From Aphidius gifuensis (taxonomy: Eukaryota > Arthropoda > Insecta > Hymenoptera > Braconidae), in NCBI RefSeq assembly GCF_014905175.1, contig NC_057793.1, positions 14,794,869 to 14,858,868 of the forward strand: a stretch of 64,000 nucleotides of DNA, in the 5' to 3' direction. Below are positions 1 through 11,510 of the stretch, in pieces. Numbering within the stretch: position 1 is the first letter of the stretch; every line of letters begins with the position of its first letter. Both the position numbers and the translations under genes were made by a program. A model generated the notes under the pieces. It made no database searches, was not told the DNA's origin, and was given only the letters and a program-made list of their open reading frames with translations.

Positions 1-1520
1 ATCTTTTCTTTAGCTACATCTTTTCCTTAGCTACTGCTTTTCCTTGGACATTTTTTATTTATTTTATAAATAAAATGCATGTAAATTTATTTTTTAAAAA
101 TACAAATGTCCGAGAAAAAGCAATAGCTAAGGAAAAGATAACTAAGAATTGAAGTTGCCAAATAATTATGTTTCAAGGAAATAATTCTTTAGTCACATTA
201 ATTCCTTAGCTACATCTTTTTCTTAGCTACTGCTTTTCCTTGGACATTTGTATTTCTAAAAAATAAATTCACATGTATTTTATTTATAAAATAAATAAAA
301 AATGTCCACGGAAAAGCAGTAGCTAAGGAATTGAAGTTGCCAGAGAATTATGTTTCAAGAAAATAATTCCTTAGTCACATCAATTCCTTAGCTACATCTT
401 TCCCTTAGCTACTGCTTTTCTCTGGACATTTGTATTTCTGAAAAATAAATTTACATGTATTTTATTCATAAAATAAATAAAAAATGTCCAAGGAAAAGCA
501 GTAGCTAAGGAAAAGATGTAGCTAAGGAATTAATGTGACTAAGGAATTATTTCCTTGAAACATAATTCTGTGACAACCTCAATTCCTTAGCTACATCTTT
601 TCCTTAGCTACATCTTTTCTTTAGCTACTGCTTTTCCTTGGACATTTTTTATTTATTTTATAAATAAAATACATGTAAATTTATTTGTTAGAAATACAAA
701 TGTCCAAGGAAAAGCAGTAGCTAAAGCTGATGTAACTAAAATTAATGTGACTAAGGAATTATTCCCTTGTAACATAATTCTGTGGCAACCTCGATTCCTT
801 AGCTACATCTTTTCCTTAGCTACTGCTTTTCCTTGGACATTTTTTATTTATTTTATAAATAAAATACATGTAAATTTATTTTTCAAAAATACAAATGTCC
901 AAGGAAAAGCAGTAGCTAAGGAATTAATGTGAATAAGGAATTATTTCCTTGAAACATAATTCTGTGGCAACCTTAATTCCTTAGCTACATCTTTTCCTTA
1001 GCTACATCTTTTCCTTAGCTACTGCTTTTCCTTGGCCATTATTATTTTTTTAATAATTAAAATAAATGTAAATTTATTTTTTAAAAATACAATTGTCCGA
1101 AAAAAAGCAGTAGCTAAGTTAAAGATGAAGCTCAGGAATCAATTCTGTCGAAAATATAATTCTTGAAGCAACATTAATCCATTAGCTCTATTTTTTTCTT
1201 AGCTACATCTTTTCCTCCGACATATTTCTTTTTAAAATATAATTTACATGTTTCTTTTCTTATTATAAGTAAATAAAAGAATATCAAGGACAAGCAGTAG
1301 CTAGGCAAAAGGTAAAGATAAATTTTTTCTTAGCTTCCCCTAACAAAAGTAAATTCTCCGATTTTCTTGACTTTCCTCCGATGTTCTCCGTATTGCTCCG
1401 ATTTTCTACGACGTTTGGACATTTCCTTGGACATTTTCATTTTTTAAAAATAATTTACTCGTATTTGATCTATTAAATAAATACAAAAAATACCTAGGAC
1501 AAGCAGTAGTTAAAGGAAAA
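1..1520. repeat. Array of hairpin (palindromic) repeats, about 200-bp period
   Basis: About six clear and two decayed units. Each unit is an inverted repeat: an arm reading CTTAGCTACTGCTTTTCC, then a GGACATTT stretch, an AT-rich centre, and the reverse complement of the arm. Hairpins lie near 28-140, 218-335, 400-520, 615-735, 807-920 and 1015-1130; weaker ones lie near 1195-1315 and 1420-1520. The spacers between hairpins occur in both orientations and also contain TTAGCTACATC boxes. No coding potential is visible. The short reading frame at 747-932 only spans one hairpin. It could be a satellite or tandemly amplified MITEs; the family was not recognised. Confidence 0.85.
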
Positions 1521-1647
1521 ATGTAGCTGAGGAATAAATTCAGATGAAAAAAAATTATATGGTAACAATTTGAGCTTCTGAGAGATCACGTAGGTTTTAT
1601 CTATTTCATACTGTTTTGTACGTTTTAACGTATTATCAATGGTTGAT

Positions 1648-2402
1648 TCCAAGAAGACTATAGAAATACAGGAGGACTCACTCCCTATCTCGCTTTTTCA
1701 TGAAAACCGTATTGCTATGTGATCACCGCATAATGTTGTACCCTGGTAATAATACAAACATACTCTGGCAAACACTAAATAGAGCATAATACAGCTCTTA
1801 AGATTTTTATAAAAATTACTAATTAATTTTAAAAAATTATGCGAAGAAATCAATTAAGATTACTAATTAAGTTTTCAGTTACGTCCTTTCCTTAGCTATA
1901 TTTGCCATAATTAATAAATTAAAAAGCTATTGGCAAATGTATCTAAGGAAAGAATGTTGCCCAATAAACTTATTCGTAGACTAGATTATTTTTACAGCTA
2001 TTTGACAGAGTAATTTTTTTTTAATAGAAAATAATCCTGTAAAAATAATTTAGATTGCGAATAAATTTATTTGGCTACATCCTTTCTTTAGATACATTTG
2101 CGAATAGATTTTATTTTATTAATTATGACGAATATAGCTAAGGAAAGGACGTAGTTAAAAAAATTAATGAGTAATCTTAATTAATTTCTTCGCTTAATTT
2201 TTCTAAATCAATAAGTAATTCTTTAAAAATCCTAAGAGCTGTATTATGCTCTATTTAGTGTTTGCCAGAGTATGTTTGTATTATGCGCATTGTAAAAAAA
2301 AATCGTTTAAAGGTACTACTAGCGCCCCTCAATTATGCGTCGATCACATAGCGATACGGTTTTTTCAGGCAAGTTCGTCCTCCTGTATTTCTAGTTTTCT
2401 TG
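1648..2402. mobile_element. Foldback element / long-TIR MITE
   Basis: The two halves are reverse complements over nearly their whole length. The outer ends match (CCAAGAA..ACTA..GAAATACAGG on the left, its complement at 2375-2402). An inner block carrying GAGCATAATACAGCTCTTA at about 1780 pairs with the block near 2235. The axis lies near 2000-2020. The arms contain a TTAGCTA..TTTGCC motif resembling the adjacent hairpin array, so the two may be related. No coding sequence is present and no clear target-site duplication was found. It is non-autonomous; the superfamily is unknown. Confidence 0.75.
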
Positions 2403-3112
2403 GGTAATTCTAAAAAACTCACAATATGCCCATCTCTGCTCGTGACTGAAATTTCCAGAATCGTTCAATTGAATATAAAAATTTTAAATGAAGAACTTTT
2501 TTGATGAAAACAACATCTCGTTTTTTGCCGTAAAATCAAAGTGCGTAAAAAAAGATTCTATATTTTTTCAGCGAGATTCTTGCGATTCAAAACAGAATAT
2601 CGTAATTGTAACAAAAAAATATGACAGTCCAAAATTTACTCATTTGTTTCATATTGGTTGATCGCCGTCACGTGGTTGGACGCCGTACGCTGCGCATCGT
2701 CTCTCGTAAGCATTTTTAACAAATTTCAATTATTGATCTTAAAGTCAATTTAATTGTTAAATATCATACTGTCAGTACGGATCCACCAGCTATATATATT
2801 ATTGTGTAAAAAGTGTTATTTTCAATAATTTAATAGTTTTTATGTGCTAAAAGTTGAGCCGGTTGTAACATAACCTCTCAGGCGTCATCGACTTAACGAC
2901 ATTTGTCATAATTTTTATTAATACAACAATTGTTATACGATGTTTAAAACATAAAGTGATTAACAACTTGATTTTATTAACACCTAAACATTACAAAGTA
3001 ATAGTGTAATTACCAAACTACAGCAAATAAATAGCAAAAGCACTAGAGACATAAGATCTAAAACCAAGCGTGGTATCAGTGTCTTTTAACCTGGTTATAT
3101 ATACAATATTAT

Positions 3113-3465
3113 TTCAAAGTGTGCTACTATAAAATAATTGTTTAATTCAAGAAACTTCTTGCATAATTGTGTTTATCATATCATATACACATGTATATAA
3201 GTTTTACCGCATTACATAGACATCATCTTCTAGACCTGGTGGTTTGGGCGTGGTCACATATAATATTAAGTCAAAGTGTGCTACTATAAATAATTGTTTA
3301 ATTCAAGAAACATTAAGTAAAAGTGTGCTGCTATAAAATAATTGTTTAAATCAAGTAACATCTTGTTCATAATTGTGGAGTTTATCATATTCTATACATA
3401 TGTATATAGTATCACTGCATTACATTGACATCATCTTCTAGACCTGGTGGTTTTGGGCGTGGTCG
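3113..3465 (+). repeat. Imperfect tandem repeat in the LINE 5' leader
   Basis: Two imperfect copies of a unit of about 160-190 bp, beginning AAAGTGTGCTACTATAAA and ending near CATCTTCTAGACCTGGTGG. They lie directly upstream of ORF1. Tandem promoter monomers occur in the 5' UTRs of several LINE families, so these may be promoter units; that role is inferred from position only. Confidence 0.6.
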
Positions 3466-3753
3466 CCTGTATACTCTGCTTTATCTTCAATAGATCGCAG
3501 TTAATTCATAATCTTGCCACTGCCAGCACTTTGTTATTCAATTCTACATTACCTACCAAGGTTTTTAATTTGTCACACCAGACGTCGCTACTCGTGAATA
3601 TCAATCAGCTGTATAGCTGTATCATCATATACACACAATGTCAATAGTGAGATCTCCAACAAGACCTAGCACATCTCTTGACTGTCATGATGATGTATTT
3701 AGTTCCAATAGCATCATGCTATTGAACTCACAACAAGCAAGCTCAATGGTATT

Positions 3754-4582
3754 ATGTCACAATCATCTGAGACAACTATGACTGATAAACGTCCTCCTGG
3801 TCGGCCACGTAAAAACACAACATCTACTGGTGATATTACACTTGAACAAATCAAGAGCCTACTTGATCAACAAACAGTATCAATTGATGCATCGATTGAT
3901 GCTAAATTAAGCAATATTGTTGATACATTTAAATCTTTTACAGTTACTGTAAATAAAAAATTTGCAACAATTGATGCTGAATTAGATCAGCTCAACAACA
4001 ATGTAAAAATACTAAATACAACAATTGGGAACAACTCAACACAAATCAAAACAAATTCATCAACTATTGCTGATAATCAAATGAGTATCACTCAAATGAG
4101 TGATGAAATAAATAATAGTAAATTAATTCTGGAACGTATGCCAAACGTTATTGTTTTGGCATACCTGAAGACCCAGATAATGAGTTAAATGTTACCCAAC
4201 GTGTTGTAAGTGATAGAGGTAAGGTTGATCAACTAGTACAACTTGTTTTTGACTCTCAACCTAGTATTGGTACTGTCAAAGTGACATCGTCAAGAATTCA
4301 CCCTCATTCTGGTGCCCTTACAAAGCCCAGAATGACAAAGGTGAAATTTAATAATATTTTCTATAAAGATATCTTTGTGCAGAGATTCATGGAGATGAAA
4401 AAGGCGAAATCACTGACAGGTTGGATGTCAGCACTGGTTATCTCACAGGACTTTACTCCTCTCAACTGGCACAAAGACGTCAGTTGAAAACTCAGCTGGC
4501 ACAAGATGGGGTTACAAACCCACGAATCAGGTTCATCAATGGGGTCTTCAAGGTTCAGGCCAACACACACCCAACAACGTGA
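3754..4582 (+). pseudogene. LINE ORF1 protein, frameshifted
   Basis: The first frame opens at an ATG-led stretch at about 3754. It gives a basic start (KRPPGRPRK, AT-hook-like) followed by a heptad-rich region typical of a coiled coil in LINE ORF1 proteins. The frame is lost near 4150, inside a segment that in the next frame reads FGIPEDPDNEL. That frame runs to 4487, and a further shift leads to a third frame that stops with TGA at 4580-4582, where ORF2 sequence begins. ORF1 proteins bind element RNA and act as chaperones; here the protein is broken in at least two places. Whether the breaks are real or sequence errors cannot be told. Confidence 0.65.
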
Positions 4583-4719
4583 TATCTAATAATAGCACAA
4601 AACTTAGCAATAATAAATCATTATCACTGTCTAAATCAAATATTGTATATTCTCAATCACCTACATGTCTTCCTTCAGCTAATTCATCTTTATCTTTCAG
4701 TTCTAATTCTACTGGCACT

Positions 4720-7626
4720 ATGGTACAATCTGATCTAGGTTTTACAATTCTTTACCAAAATACTAGAAGCATCAAAAACAAATTTGAGGATACGTATGTT
4801 AATTCGCTCGTTCTTGATCCTGACATTATTCTCATCACTGAATCATGGCTGGATCCTAGTATATCATCCTATCACTACTTTGAAAGCCAACATTTTGTTG
4901 TCTTCAGAGCTGATAGAGATATTAATTATAAAACAAAAGGTGGTGGTGTACTCTGTGCAGTAAAATTAAATAAATTTAATAATCTACACATACTTAACTT
5001 ACCAGAGGAGATCAATAACATTATTGAGATTAATATACTGGGTATATACTTTGATTATCTTGGTCTACCTTACAGAATAATTGTAGTATATATTCCCCCA
5101 GATATCATTAATAGTAAGAGCAAAATATTTACTAAGTTTATAAAACTACTGCAAGAATATTTAAGTACATATAAAAACAATTTGATTATAGCTGGGGATT
5201 TTAATCTACCTGATTACAATACAACATCAAAATCATCAAATATTATGGTCTACTCTATTATATCTATGTTTATTAATACACTTAACTTACAACAACTCAA
5301 TTCTGTTAAGAACTCTCATGATAAAATTCTTGACCTCATTCTTGTTTTTGGTGCCACTTGTATCGTTTCTCAGGGATCAGCTTTGGTTAAACAGGATGAC
5401 TATCATCCACCTCTTCACCTATACATTGCTCACTACACCTCTAAGTGTATTAGCCCTAAGTCATCACTCGTCTTATCATCAAAATATAATATTAAGTATT
5501 TAGATGTAGATAAATTTAAGATACAGTTAAGAAACATAAACTGGGTAAATCAGCTCAACCTTGATGATAATACAACTACAGTTGATGATCTTTGTAAAAA
5601 CTTTTATGATACTTTCTTTAAATTAGTTGACAGTAATTACTGTCCCCCTAAATATCATCATAGGACATATAAGTATCCTAACTGGTACTCATCTGAGCTG
5701 ATTGCTCTTATCAAAGGCAAACATAAATACCTAAAAATTAAAAAATCTAATGATTCACTAGCAATAAATTCAAGAGTCAAATCAATTACTTTAGCAATAA
5801 AACAAGTAACTACTCGAGATCTCGAGTTATATAATAAGAATATCGAGAGTAATATTAGCAAAAATTCAAAGATGTTTTGGAAATTTATCAATGATAAAAA
5901 ACACCAAACTAATACACTGAACTGTCTGTTAATTAATAATACTATTAATTATAATTTACAGGATATAACTGATGCATTTGCTGTACATTTCTCTAGTGTA
6001 TTTAATAAACTTGGTACTAATGTAAAGTCCAGCTTGGACTTGGTTGTGGATGGCGGGTTTTTGAATGATCTGGATCTTGTTACCTCTGAGGATGTTGCTC
6101 GTGCTATCCTGCTCGTTAAAAACAGCAATACTTGTGGTTATGATAACCTGCCTGGTTCGTTAATAAGGATTTGCCCAGATGCCTTGATAGAACCTCTCAA
6201 GATTATATTTAATATGGCTATATCCACAGGTACTTACCCTACCTGTTGGAAACACTCAGTGGTTAAGCCACTTTTTAAATCAGGTAATCCGTTGATAGTA
6301 TCGAACTACAGACAAATATCTCTTCTTCCTGTTTGTTCTAAAATCTTTGAAAAATTACTCTACAAGGTTATCATGTCTTACTTCTCTCCTTATCTGTCTA
6401 GCTACCAACATGGATTCACACCCATGCGTAGCACCTGTTCTAACCTTGTGGAGTTTAGTCAATATGTATCGTCTCATCTTAATAAGAGCATTCAGGTTGA
6501 TGTGATATACACAGACATGACAAAGGCATTTGACAAGATAAACTGGGTAACTTTAGTTACTAAATTAGTTGCAATTAATTTGCCTCTCTCCTACATAAAC
6601 CTTGTTTGGTCTTACCTTGTAGATCGCTGCTGTTATGTCTGTGTCAATGGGATTTTATCTTCACCATATGGACCAACTTCTGGTGTACCTCAAGGGTCTA
6701 ATTTGGGCCCATTGTTGTTTAACATTTATATTAATGATTTATCTAGCAGATTATCCTGCTATACACTACTTTATGCTGACGATGTTAAACTGTACTTACC
6801 TATCAAAACACTAAATGATTGCCATTACTTACAAAAAAATTTAAATATTTTCGTAGGTTGGTGTAAGTCAAACGACCTTCAAGTAAATATAGCCAAGTGC
6901 AACTCTATGTCATTTTCTAAGTCCTCTCACCCTCTTATATTCAACTACACTATACATGGAACAAGTTTGACTCGTACTAAATTAATAACAGATCTTGGTG
7001 TTGTGTTTGATGATAAGTTCTTGTTTAACTCACAAGTTGAGCAGGTGGTTAAATCGGCAATGTCCTCTCTGGGCCTGGTTTTTCGTTTGTCTAGATCATT
7101 CAAGAGTCCCTCTACTATAAAAGCACTGTACAATGCATTTGTAAAGTCTAAGCTGGATTATTGTACTGCAGCATATGCATTAAGAACTAAAAAACAACTT
7201 CAGTTAATGAACAAAGTTCAGCGTAGATTCATAAAGTACTTGCTATATCGCACACAGGCATTGGTTCTTGATAGAGGATGTGATGATGACACACTAATCC
7301 AGCTGGCTGATATGACAAACATCTCGGTACATCGTGATACATTAACAATAATCTTTTTTATTAAATTGCTAACCGGAGCTGTTGATTGTCCAGGTCTACT
7401 CTCTGATGTTAGGTTACGAATATTGGCAACTAAACTAAGAAATGTATCACCATTCTACTCTACAGCTGGACAATGTGTGTCATCAACTATTCCTCCCTTA
7501 CAAAATATGATCGAACTTACTAATAAGGCGTGTCGTAACACGTCACTGTTTAGTAGAGTTATGTCTTGTGAGCACATTACACCTGGGTTTATACTTGACT
7601 GTGTCAAATTGTCTAGACAGTCTTAA
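4720..7626 (+). CDS. LINE ORF2: endonuclease and reverse transcriptase
   Basis: A long uninterrupted frame encodes the enzyme that nicks target DNA and copies element RNA at the nick. The open frame extends upstream to 4579, but only from GTG. I chose the ATG at 4720, just before the endonuclease domain opens with YQNTRSIKNK. Endonuclease motifs include LITESWLD and the catalytic-type AGDFNLPD, with DDYHPP in the position of the usual SDH. The RT domain carries FTPMRSTCSNL, TDMTKAFDKI, SGVPQGSNLGPLLF and the catalytic YADD at 6772-6783. A C-terminal region with LMNKVQRRF follows. Length and intactness suggest a fairly young copy, although ORF1 is broken. The stop at 7624-7626 leaves a 3' UTR of about 270 bp. 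Confidence 0.9.
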   Translation: MVQSDLGFTILYQNTRSIKNKFEDTYVNSLVLDPDIILITESWLDPSISSYHYFESQHFVVFRADRDINYKTKGGGVLCAVKLNKFNNLHILNLPEEINNIIEINILGIYFDYLGLPYRIIVVYIPPDIINSKSKIFTKFIKLLQEYLSTYKNNLIIAGDFNLPDYNTTSKSSNIMVYSIISMFINTLNLQQLNSVKNSHDKILDLILVFGATCIVSQGSALVKQDDYHPPLHLYIAHYTSKCISPKSSLVLSSKYNIKYLDVDKFKIQLRNINWVNQLNLDDNTTTVDDLCKNFYDTFFKLVDSNYCPPKYHHRTYKYPNWYSSELIALIKGKHKYLKIKKSNDSLAINSRVKSITLAIKQVTTRDLELYNKNIESNISKNSKMFWKFINDKKHQTNTLNCLLINNTINYNLQDITDAFAVHFSSVFNKLGTNVKSSLDLVVDGGFLNDLDLVTSEDVARAILLVKNSNTCGYDNLPGSLIRICPDALIEPLKIIFNMAISTGTYPTCWKHSVVKPLFKSGNPLIVSNYRQISLLPVCSKIFEKLLYKVIMSYFSPYLSSYQHGFTPMRSTCSNLVEFSQYVSSHLNKSIQVDVIYTDMTKAFDKINWVTLVTKLVAINLPLSYINLVWSYLVDRCCYVCVNGILSSPYGPTSGVPQGSNLGPLLFNIYINDLSSRLSCYTLLYADDVKLYLPIKTLNDCHYLQKNLNIFVGWCKSNDLQVNIAKCNSMSFSKSSHPLIFNYTIHGTSLTRTKLITDLGVVFDDKFLFNSQVEQVVKSAMSSLGLVFRLSRSFKSPSTIKALYNAFVKSKLDYCTAAYALRTKKQLQLMNKVQRRFIKYLLYRTQALVLDRGCDDDTLIQLADMTNISVHRDTLTIIFFIKLLTGAVDCPGLLSDVRLRILATKLRNVSPFYSTAGQCVSSTIPPLQNMIELTNKACRNTSLFSRVMSCEHITPGFILDCVKLSRQS

Positions 7627-7921
7627 ATATGGTATTTTGATTTGACCTTGATTTGGGTAGTTTTATAATATTGTTATTTATTTTTAACTTTTTAAGCCAT
7701 CGTCATTTAGAAATTATCAACAAAAATATATACTATAATATGATTATGATTATTGATTATTGTAAGTAACACTTATATATAATATTTAAGGATTTAATTT
7801 GAGAAATTGTAATATATTATGTATTTTGTATTTAAATTGCTTACTGCAATTTTACCCTGGTCCCAATAATGGCCTCCAGCCCTGGGATATTAAACTAATA
7901 AATAAATAAATAAATAAATAT

Positions 7922-9657
7922 TGAAATTGTATTTTCTTGATTGAAGAAAATTTTCTATAATCAAACAAGCGTGGTCTTGTTGAACGATGACGTGTTTATT
8001 TCAAAATTTAATACAAAAACATGTATCAAAAAGTTTTCTTAATCGACAAATTTCGAACTCAGGATTGCATGGAATTATTTTTATTGAATAAAAAAATCTC
8101 AAATGAAGAAATTTGTCGATTAAAACAACATTCAGGATTTTATTTTAAACAAAACAATTAGTGAAAAAAAGATTAGTATCTTGAAGGAGGATTTCTCTCT
8201 CTGAAAAAATTGGATAGTTTAAATTCAATCAAAAAATATGACAGTGCGGAATTCACGTATCCACTTTATGTTGTAACTGTATTTTTTTAATTGTAGAAAA
8301 CTTACTGAATTTAAACAAAAGTGTTTTGATAAAAAGGTTGAGTGTGTATTTTAAAATGCAATACGAAAACATGAACCATAAGGTTTGTTTTATCGACAAA
8401 TTTCGTGCTTGGGTTTGTTCGGGAGCAGCTGTTCCTTAGAAACAAATTGATTGAATGAAAATTTCTTTGATTCCTTTACATTTTAAATTCAATTTTGAAA
8501 TTCAAAATCTTTATGTCAAAAGGGAACAATAATAGATTATCAAGATAAAGTTACGTCTCGATTGTGTCCATTTTTTTCTTAATTCAAGAAATTTTTATTT
8601 GTTATAATAAAAGCGTTTTAAATTACGACAATTTACTTTTGACAAACTTTTCTGGGAACGTTCAATTTAAGAAAAAAATCTCAAATGAAGAAATTTGTCG
8701 ACTAAAACAACATTAAATTTCTCTTTTTGAACAAAAATATCAGTCAAAGGAAAAATTTATTTTCTCACAACAGGATTACTGCCATTTCGAAAATAGAATA
8801 GTTGACCTTTAATTTAAAAACAGAAAGGTTCAAAAATTTACAAAACGACTCGATTAAAGAGTTTATTTTATTCGCAGAGACTTTGTTTTGTTCTCGTGGA
8901 GGATTTGTTTTTTATTGATTGGTAAAATAAATAATAATAATATGAAGTTTCGAAACAAATAATTTCTTGATTTGAGATACCACTGTTCATTATTAAAACA
9001 TGTTGATATTCAACAACCGTTTGAAAATTTTATTCAATGTGTATTTTTCTGAAACTAAAAATTCTACTTTTTGCATTTCAAAATTTTTATTATTGAATAT
9101 GAATATAATTATGTCAAATTTAATCCAAGATATATTGTGTTCAATTTATATTTTGGCATTTGAAGCAAGTTATCTCTTCTTAGATTTTTTTTCATGACAC
9201 CGAATGAAAAAGATTTTGTATTTTTGTAAGATTATTTGTCTCTGATTAAGAATATATCTCCATTCAAGAATATGTGTAGCTATTTTAAACCTTAATTTCT
9301 TTATTGAAAGTTTAATTAACTACGATTTATTTTTTTGATACTTTTAGTATAAACTAAATGGTTTTTCATTATATGTCAATTTCATTCAAATGTTTTAAAT
9401 AAATTCTCTTTTAAAGTATTAAAATTTTCAATGAAAGGCTATTACACCTGCACCACAATTCGATTACAATCGATGTATTTTTTTATCAGAGTAATATCCG
9501 TGATTCTTGATTTGAGTTCCGATGATATTCATTTCGTTTGATTTCGTTGAAACATTTTTTTTCTTAATTTTAAGTAATTTTCTTAAACGAAGAAAATTTC
9601 TTAATCCAAGAAAATTTTTTACCGGCAAAATCTCATAATTTTCTCAGTGTATCGATC
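7922..9657. other. AT-rich non-coding stretch, probable old DNA transposon sequence
   Basis: No gene is supported; the small open frame at 9000-9197 has no recognisable content. The stretch has recurring short motifs such as GAAATTTGTCGATTAAAAC (near 8105 and 8690) and CGACAAATTTCG (near 8045 and 8395), in both orientations. It ends near 9650 in ATTTTCTCAGTGT, which looks like a transposon terminus, directly before the truncated capsid gene of P0. An old non-autonomous DNA transposon is plausible, but no matching left end was found. Confidence 0.4.
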
Positions 9658-10173
9658 ATGAAAATTTCATATTTCGATATTTATGATAAAATTGAAATAC
9701 CAACTGGAAGTTATGAAATAGATGATCTAGCTGCTTACTTAAAAAAATATCGAATCAAAATTACATATAATAAAAATACTTTACATTCATATATCACAAG
9801 TGCAAAAGATATTGATTTTTTAAAACCAAAATCACCAGCACGTTTACTAGGATTTAAACTGAGACTATTGAAGGCTAATACAACATATGAATCAAACTAC
9901 CCGATTAATATTTCAAAAGTGAATACATTGAGAATCGAGTGCAACATTACAACAGGAGCTTACGTGAATCAACAAAAAGTTCATACAATATATAACTTTT
10001 TTCCTGCTGTACCACCTGGTTATAAAATAATTGAAGTACCAGCTAATCCAATTTATTTACCAATTACTGTTAAAACCATTGATCATTTACAATTAAAAAT
10101 TGTTGATCAAAACGGAAAATTAGTAAATTTCCGTGGTGAAACAATAACCATTACGTTACACGTAAAATCATAA
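9658..10173 (+). pseudogene. Penton-like minor capsid protein, N-terminally truncated
   Basis: This matches the P2 protein at 41788-42465 over most of its length. Shared blocks include IPTGSYEIDDL, RIECNITTGAY, FFPAVPPGYKIIEVP and FRGETITITLHVKS. The P2 version is 225 residues. Here homology begins only at about IPTGSYEI, so roughly the first 60-70 residues are missing and the few residues before it come from flanking sequence. In Polintons this is the single jelly-roll vertex protein. The reading frame is otherwise open to a normal stop. Confidence 0.75.
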
Positions 10174-10175
10174 GA

Positions 10176-10355
10176 ATGGGAATTTGCTTCAATTCACGCG
10201 CTATAAAACGTGGGGCATCGTATAAAAGCAGCACATCATGGACACCTCCAGTCAGTCTGAATCGAGCAGTCAAGAAGTTGACACCTCAGAATATAAATTA
10301 CCTGCAGAGTCTAGGTCTAAAAGTAAAAAAAAATTATGGAACTTTAATTGGATAA
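10176..10355 (+). CDS. Small basic virion-block protein (59 aa)
   Basis: A short open frame starts two bases after the penton stop. It begins MGICFNSRAIKRG and contains SLNRAVKKLT and LQSLGLKVKK. It aligns along its whole length with the 60-aa frame at 42468-42650 in P2, in the same position between penton and major capsid genes. Retention of an open frame in two diverged copies argues that it is a real gene. It is basic, with no membrane segment. Its role is unknown; a small core or cement protein would fit the context. Confidence 0.65.
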   Translation: MGICFNSRAIKRGASYKSSTSWTPPVSLNRAVKKLTPQNINYLQSLGLKVKKNYGTLIG

Positions 10356-10388
10356 ATATAACTCGTCTTAATTGTTGTACACGTCAAA

Positions 10389-11063
10389 ATGAGTGATGAT
10401 AATATTTTCGATATAAACGCGCCAGTTCAATTCAACAATGAAATATCAAACTATGAGCTACATGCTCATCAGTCATTTGGAAATAAAATTGATATAATGA
10501 AATATATACAAACAGATCCTGTCATTTCTATTGGATTTAGATCATCGGATTTATATGAGTATTCATTGCTGGCACAAATAACTTATCATATATGAACAGT
10601 GAAAACTGCAACTCAACTGGAAAAGCCACGTTATGTTATTCTTGGTTTTCAATCAAATAGAAAAAATGATTGGCAAAAAGATGTAACACATTTTGATCAT
10701 TGTAAAATAACAAATGTTAAACTTTATCTTAATTCACATATTTTTCCATATGGGAATTTGAATCTTCATATTGAAAAAAATCAATTTGCTTTATTATACG
10801 ATATGTATGCTAATTTTGCAGAGTCTTACTATGGCTCAAAAATAAATTTAGTAACAAAAGATAATTTCATTAAAAAATCTCCATTAATTGTTATTGATTG
10901 TAGTAAACAAAATGAGTTTTTGTAAACTGGTGCTGCAGATGTACGCTTGGAATTTGAATCAAAAGAAAATTTTCCTCAAGGAACGACAGCATATTGCTTA
11001 ATTTTACATGATAAAATAATTGAATATAGACCAATAATTGGAATAGTACATAAATTATCATAA
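10389..11063 (+). pseudogene. Major capsid protein, internally deleted
   Basis: The start (FDINAPVQFNNEISNYELHAHQ) and the C-terminal half (TQLEKPRYVIL, FPYGNLNL, PLIVIDCSKQNE) match the P2 major capsid protein. About 190 central residues are missing: the sequence jumps from HQSFGN straight to a segment equivalent to MMKYIQKDPVISIGF. Stops also occur at about 10593 and 10923. The final residues before 11063 are in frame and show the intact C terminus that the P2 copy has lost. The Polinton capsid protein is a double jelly-roll hexon; this copy cannot make it. Confidence 0.8.
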
Positions 11064-11222
11064 ATTAATTGTAACTAATGGTTTTAATTAAATAAAAAAA
11101 CAAACGAAAATAATTTGATTTAGTGCATTTATTTATTTATTCACATTTCCTTATCATCATCATCGAAATCACGTAAATCATATGTACTATCATCTATTAT
11201 TACATCTTGGTTATTTTCACCA

Positions 11223-11510
11223 TCAAGAACCATGGTTAGTGTTCCTTTCTTGAACTAATTCTTCAATGATTATTGTTGATACGTTATTATATTGATCACA
11301 ACCAGCTTCCCAAGATATCCCATGATAATTGTTTTCACAATTATTCACAGTTTTTTTATATTCTTCTGTTAGATGTGATTTTTCACAAGGTGGTTTGAAT
11401 ATTTTTATAGTTGGTGAAGATCTTGAATTTATCGGTTGGATAACTAACTCTATTACAACAAATAAACCTTGACGTTCTTGAAATCCTTGAAAATCAATGA
11501 ATGCTGACAT
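11223..11510 (-). pseudogene. Right-arm accessory protein, truncated by deletion
   Basis: The 95-aa frame starts MSAFIDFQGFQERQGLFVV and contains NNYHGISWEAGCDQYN. The corresponding P2 gene (45172-45969) is much longer, so only the N-terminal part remains. At its 3' end, around 11215-11250, the sequence changes to match the C-terminal part of a different P2 gene (44009-44365), marked by the shared stretch TTATTTTCACCATCAAGA. A deletion has therefore joined two neighbouring genes. Function unknown; the N-terminal pattern recurs in arthropod Polintons as far as I recall. Confidence 0.6.

Larger units (their letters stand above)
3100..7921 (+). mobile_element. Non-LTR retrotransposon (LINE), Jockey/CR1-like
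   Basis: The element consists of a repeated 5' leader, a broken ORF1, a long ORF2 with endonuclease and reverse transcriptase, a short 3' UTR, and a terminal run of about seven AAAT/AATA units ending at 7921. Endonuclease-plus-RT architecture and the simple-repeat tail place it among the APE-type LINEs. Jockey/CR1-like is my best reading of the RT motifs but the clade is not certain. The 5' boundary is unclear: related non-coding sequence may reach back to about 2650-2900. No target-site duplication was identified. Confidence 0.85.

Noticed and set aside
747..932. Open frame of 61 codons in the hairpin array
   Set aside because: It only spans one palindromic repeat unit; no coding signature.
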